This document shows positions 60,946 through 64,000 of a stretch of 64,000 bases of DNA, piece after piece. Position 1 is the stretch's first letter; each line of letters opens with the position of its first letter. This stretch comes from Nigrospora sphaerica (lineage: Eukaryota; Ascomycota; Sordariomycetes; Amphisphaeriales; Apiosporaceae). A program made the position numbers and the translations under genes. The notes beneath the pieces are model-generated. The model saw only the letters and a list, made by a program, of their open reading frames with translations. It did no database searches and was not told the origin of the DNA. Location of the stretch: the NCBI GenBank assembly GCA_018287875.1, contig JAGVVL010000001.1:4960001-5024000 (forward strand). Direction: 5' to 3'.

Positions 60946-62624
60946 GGCGCGCGGGCGCCTTCTTTTCGTCAAGGCCCAGGCCGGGCAACAGGCCGGTGGT
61001 GGCAAGCAATGCTGCTGCCGACAAAAGGGATGTATGTAAGGGGTGGTGGGAACAATTCGGCAGGGCAAGTCAGCGCGGGCGAGAAAGCGCGTCGACGGGA
61101 AGTGTGGCCCGGCTCGGCGAACGCAGGGGCAAGGAGACAGGAGTCGCGAGCAACGGACGCGCAAGCGATGACCCGGACGAGGTACATGAGAAGTCTGCCT
61201 CGACCTCGCAGCGGACAGGAGGGGATTGGACACTTGGTAGCATTTTACACATAATACGAATCATTCTGTAATTTGGGCGGCCGTGGCAACGTGATGATGG
61301 CATGGGTGCGTGATGGACGTCTGTGCCTAGCCTGCCGTACATAGGCAGTTTCTGCGTACTCGGGCACTGACGTCTCTGCAGTCCCTTACCTTCCACCTTG
61401 TCTCTCTCCTAGAGCACTGACGGGTGGATGACTCTTCTTCCTCCCTTCCCCTCTCGTTCCCTTTGTTCGGACCATCTCTTCCCGCCGAGGGGGCCTCAGT
61501 AATGACGCCATATGGGTGGAGGACTGACGGGTCACTCAGTCGTCGTTTCACGCCTCAGATTAAGGCACAGACGCTTTTTCGGTCGGGGGAGAGGGGGGAT
61601 GGCGGCGCGACGGCGGCGGCGGCACACGGCCCCATGATGGGACGGAACAGGAGCGCGTGGCTGCAGGAGCCGCCCGGCTTTCACGAAAGATTTTAGGACC
61701 GCGATTTATTTTCTGTTTGATCCCTTCATTCGAGGGTTCGGGGGCAGCGGGAAATCACGGCGGGAGTCTCAAATCCAGGAGCGCACGACGGGAAGGGGGA
61801 CCATGCACGTCGGTTGACAACTATTGGAATTTTGTCCGTCCGCGCTACGTAGTCGAAACGGAGCGAAGGGGCGGCGGGCCAAGTTGTGAAACCGAGCCGA
61901 CGGCGCCTGCTCCACTACCGTGTAATTCACCAAGGTTACTCCAGCGCGTCCACATCATGTGTCAAAAGCCCTTCTCTCTCTTTCCCCGGATTTTCGCGGG
62001 AGGGGTGGGCTGCCCCATCGGGAGGGACAATAAACGCAAGGGACGCGACCGGCCGACCCCCGAAACGCCGGGTCGTCGCGGGGGTGGGAAACGCGCATTG
62101 TGGCTCGCGCATCATGTCTGCGTACCCTTCCCGCCTCCTTCCCGCCTTGAAGGGACTCCCTCGGGAGACCCTCCCCCGGCGCCACCAGGTGACCCGGACT
62201 GCGGTACTAGTCGACGACCCCGTCTCTTCACTTTGCCCTCGAGTGGGCACTAGGCAGCGCCGAGTAGAGTGTCGACTTGCTTGCGGACAGGCATAGGCGG
62301 GCGCGGGCTTCGGTGTCAGCTTCTCGAGATTCCCCAGGGATCGCGATACCCACCTGTCATCCCACGGTGGATAGGACAGACCCAAGAAATATCGGCCTAT
62401 ATGTGTTGGTTGCTCTCGTTCTCCTACTTCTTGCTATTCTTCCCGTCGCTCCATCACGACTACTATCTTCAGTCTTTCTCTGTCTTGTACTTCATTCTTC
62501 GCCACGCCACAAAGAGTTTGATACTCTTCCCGCCACTCCTTCTTCCTCCTTCTCGCCCAAACACCGAGCGGCCACCTTCCTTTCGGCTCTTTCCCCTAGC
62601 TCCTCTCTCCGTTCCTTAGCCGCA
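60946..62624. other. Intergenic region between SLA1 and the small secreted-protein gene
   Basis: About 1.7 kb with no supported gene. The part from about 62420 to 62620 is strongly pyrimidine-rich on the plus strand and is the probable core promoter and leader of the next gene. Large antisense frames reaching into SLA1 are shadows of its GC-rich codons. Confidence 0.5.
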
Positions 62625-63065
62625 ATGCAGTACTCGACGCTCTTTACCTCGGCGCTGGTCGCCCTCGTCACCGTCAACGGCTTTCCCCTGAAGCTGCGCA
62701 GCCCCCAGTGAGTTCCTTCCTGGGACCCTCCCGGGTCCCTTCCCCTTCCTCTTCCCTGTTCTGCCGTCGCATACTAACGCGTCCCCAGAAACCCCCTGCA
62801 GTCTCTGACGGGTCTCCTCCCCGGCGCCGGCGGCGGCGCGGCGCCGGCGGCGGGTGGCATCGGCAGCCTCCTGGGCCCCCTGGCGGGCGGAGGCGGCGGG
62901 GCCAAGTCGGGAGGCGGCGGCCCCGGCGACATCCTGGGCGGGCTCACCAAGGGTCTCGGCGGCGCCGGTGCCGGCGGCAGCGGCGGCGAGGGCGGCGGCA
63001 GCGGCGGCACCGGTGCCGGCGGGCCCGGCGGCCTCCTGAAGGGCCTGCCGCTCCCTGCCGCCTAA
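62625..63065 (+). CDS. Small glycine/leucine-rich secreted protein, cysteine-free
   Basis: Exons 62625-62707 and 62789-63065 (81-bp intron, donor GTGAGT, ACTAAC branch-like site, CCCCAG acceptor) give 119 aa. A signal peptide is evident: 'MQYSTLFTSALVALVTVNG', cleavage near residue 19. The mature part is about half glycine plus alanine, with spaced hydrophobic units 'LTGLLPG', 'GSLLGPLAGG', 'GDILGGLTKGLGG' and 'GGLLKGLPLP', and has no cysteine. I know no function. It could be a cell-wall or hydrophobic surface protein, or a secreted effector-like protein. Another frame is also open through the GC-rich part (62854-63039), but only this frame has a signal peptide, a consensus intron and an in-frame stop. 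The strong pyrimidine-rich leader suggests good expression. Confidence 0.75.
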
Positions 63066-64000
63066 GGATCAGTGGCAGCAGCAGCAGCAACTGCCCCTCC
63101 CTTTTCCCTCCTTTCCCCTTTCCTGGTTCCGGTCGAGGTTAATGAAGGGGAGCTCAACAGCGGTGGTGGGTAGAAAGAAAAGAAAGAAAACCACGTGGGC
63201 AAAACCCATTCGCTTCGACTACGAGGGTGATGAGTTAACTAGTGCTCTCGTCGCCCCCGTTTACCCTTTATTTTTCTTTCGCATTTTCCCCTTTACCTGT
63301 TCGCGCTGGTCTTTACCCGCCCGTTGCTTAGGCGCTTTACGTTGCGCAAGGGTTTAGACGCTTTAGGTATTTTGCCTCTTTCTCAAGCTGCGCTCCATGA
63401 CATGAATGAATGGCAGTTCGCTTTCTCTCGCTCTCTCACTCCCCCCTCTCTCTCGCTCCTTCTCGTTCTTATGCTCACCGCGCCGTCTGCGCGGGGGTTT
63501 TCCCTATCAGTGACAGTGTTCGCTCCCGAGTCGGCAGCAGCAGCGAGGCAATCTGGTGGCCGCGGCGGATTCAAGATTGCGGTCCGGGAGGGGCCATCTC
63601 GCACGGTTCGTCCGCAGCTTCTTTCTTTTTTTTTGTGTTGCTTTTTCGGAGGTATCCTTTCCGGGCTTGGACGTCGCGGACCCCTGGGGAATAATGGCGG
63701 GGGTGCCAAATGTCTTTGTCTTGCATCTCTGACAGCGGCCCACGCTCGAACTGCAAATTCGGAACGAGAGGACCGATTTCGGGGGTGGGGGGTTCAATAT
63801 CTCGACATGGAACTGAGACACGACCAAGATGAGGGCGAGGCGGAATCGGCTGGGGAGGACCAAAAGGGAGGGTTCCGTAATCGAGCAGCCGAGCACGCGG
63901 GTCGCACATGGCCCCCCTTCTTTCCCTTGGCCGATCCGCTGCCCTTCACATGGGCCGGTGTGGGCAGAGACGGCGGGCCAGCGCGTTCCCGTCACGTACA
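63066..64000. other. Intergenic sequence to the window edge
   Basis: No supported gene. A CT-rich stretch (63415-63465) and a T-rich tract (63620-63650) are the only visible structure. It probably contains the 3' UTR of the small secreted-protein gene; the next gene lies outside the window. Confidence 0.45.

Noticed and set aside
59161..61233. 690-codon open frame on the minus strand across SLA1
   Set aside because: It is Arg/Gly/Leu-rich low-complexity translation opposite the GC-rich, Gln/Pro-rich SLA1 exon and shows no domain; a coding shadow.

Overview
The window is nuclear DNA of a filamentous ascomycete, most likely a Sordariomycete (order uncertain; Hypocreales-like is a guess). Reasons: GC-rich coding regions, 17 protein genes on both strands without operons, short GT..AG introns (47-133 bp) whose splicing restores conserved protein motifs, long low-complexity intergenic DNA, and fungal protein families (Vps10, Sla1, UAA-type nucleotide-sugar transporter, Gap1-like permease). 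I found no CRISPR array, transposon, rRNA or convincing tRNA.

Layout, left to right. 810-4155 (+): conserved-looking fungal protein of unknown function, apparently with a 1.4-kb intron. 7454-12147 (-): VPS10/sortilin sorting receptor. 13896-15105 (-): ARPC1, a subunit of the Arp2/3 complex. 15813-16527 (+): U2B''/U1A-type snRNP protein. 16600-17449 (-): ATG10, an autophagy E2-like enzyme. 18992-21181 (+): GH47 alpha-1,2-mannosidase. 22995-25306 (+): Gap1-like amino-acid permease. 27848-29472 (+): NTF2-like protein with internal motif repeats. 29968-34453 (-): large F-box and zinc-finger-like protein. 36444-37798 (+): RanGAP. 38253-40698 (-): dynamin-related GTPase DNM1. 41901-42866 (-): unknown protein. 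45618-47423 (+): PP2A B-type (PR55/Cdc55) subunit. 49629-51238 (+): UDP-GlcNAc-type nucleotide-sugar transporter with a 17-nt micro-exon. 52675-55830 (+): AMP deaminase. 57187-60945 (+): SLA1 endocytic actin regulator. 62625-63065 (+): small glycine/leucine-rich secreted protein.

About half of the genes serve the endomembrane system, endocytosis, autophagy, organelle fission or actin: Vps10, Arpc1, Atg10, GH47 mannosidase, Gap1, Dnm1, nucleotide-sugar transporter, Sla1. They are not arranged as a co-regulated cluster, and I see no pathogenicity island, secondary-metabolite cluster or mobile island. The most unusual items are the repeat architecture of the NTF2-like protein, the multi-module F-box protein, the long intron in the first gene, several micro-exons, the cysteine-free secreted protein and a perfect 54-bp tandem duplication. 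All gene models come from reading the sequence and splice logic only; no database search was possible.
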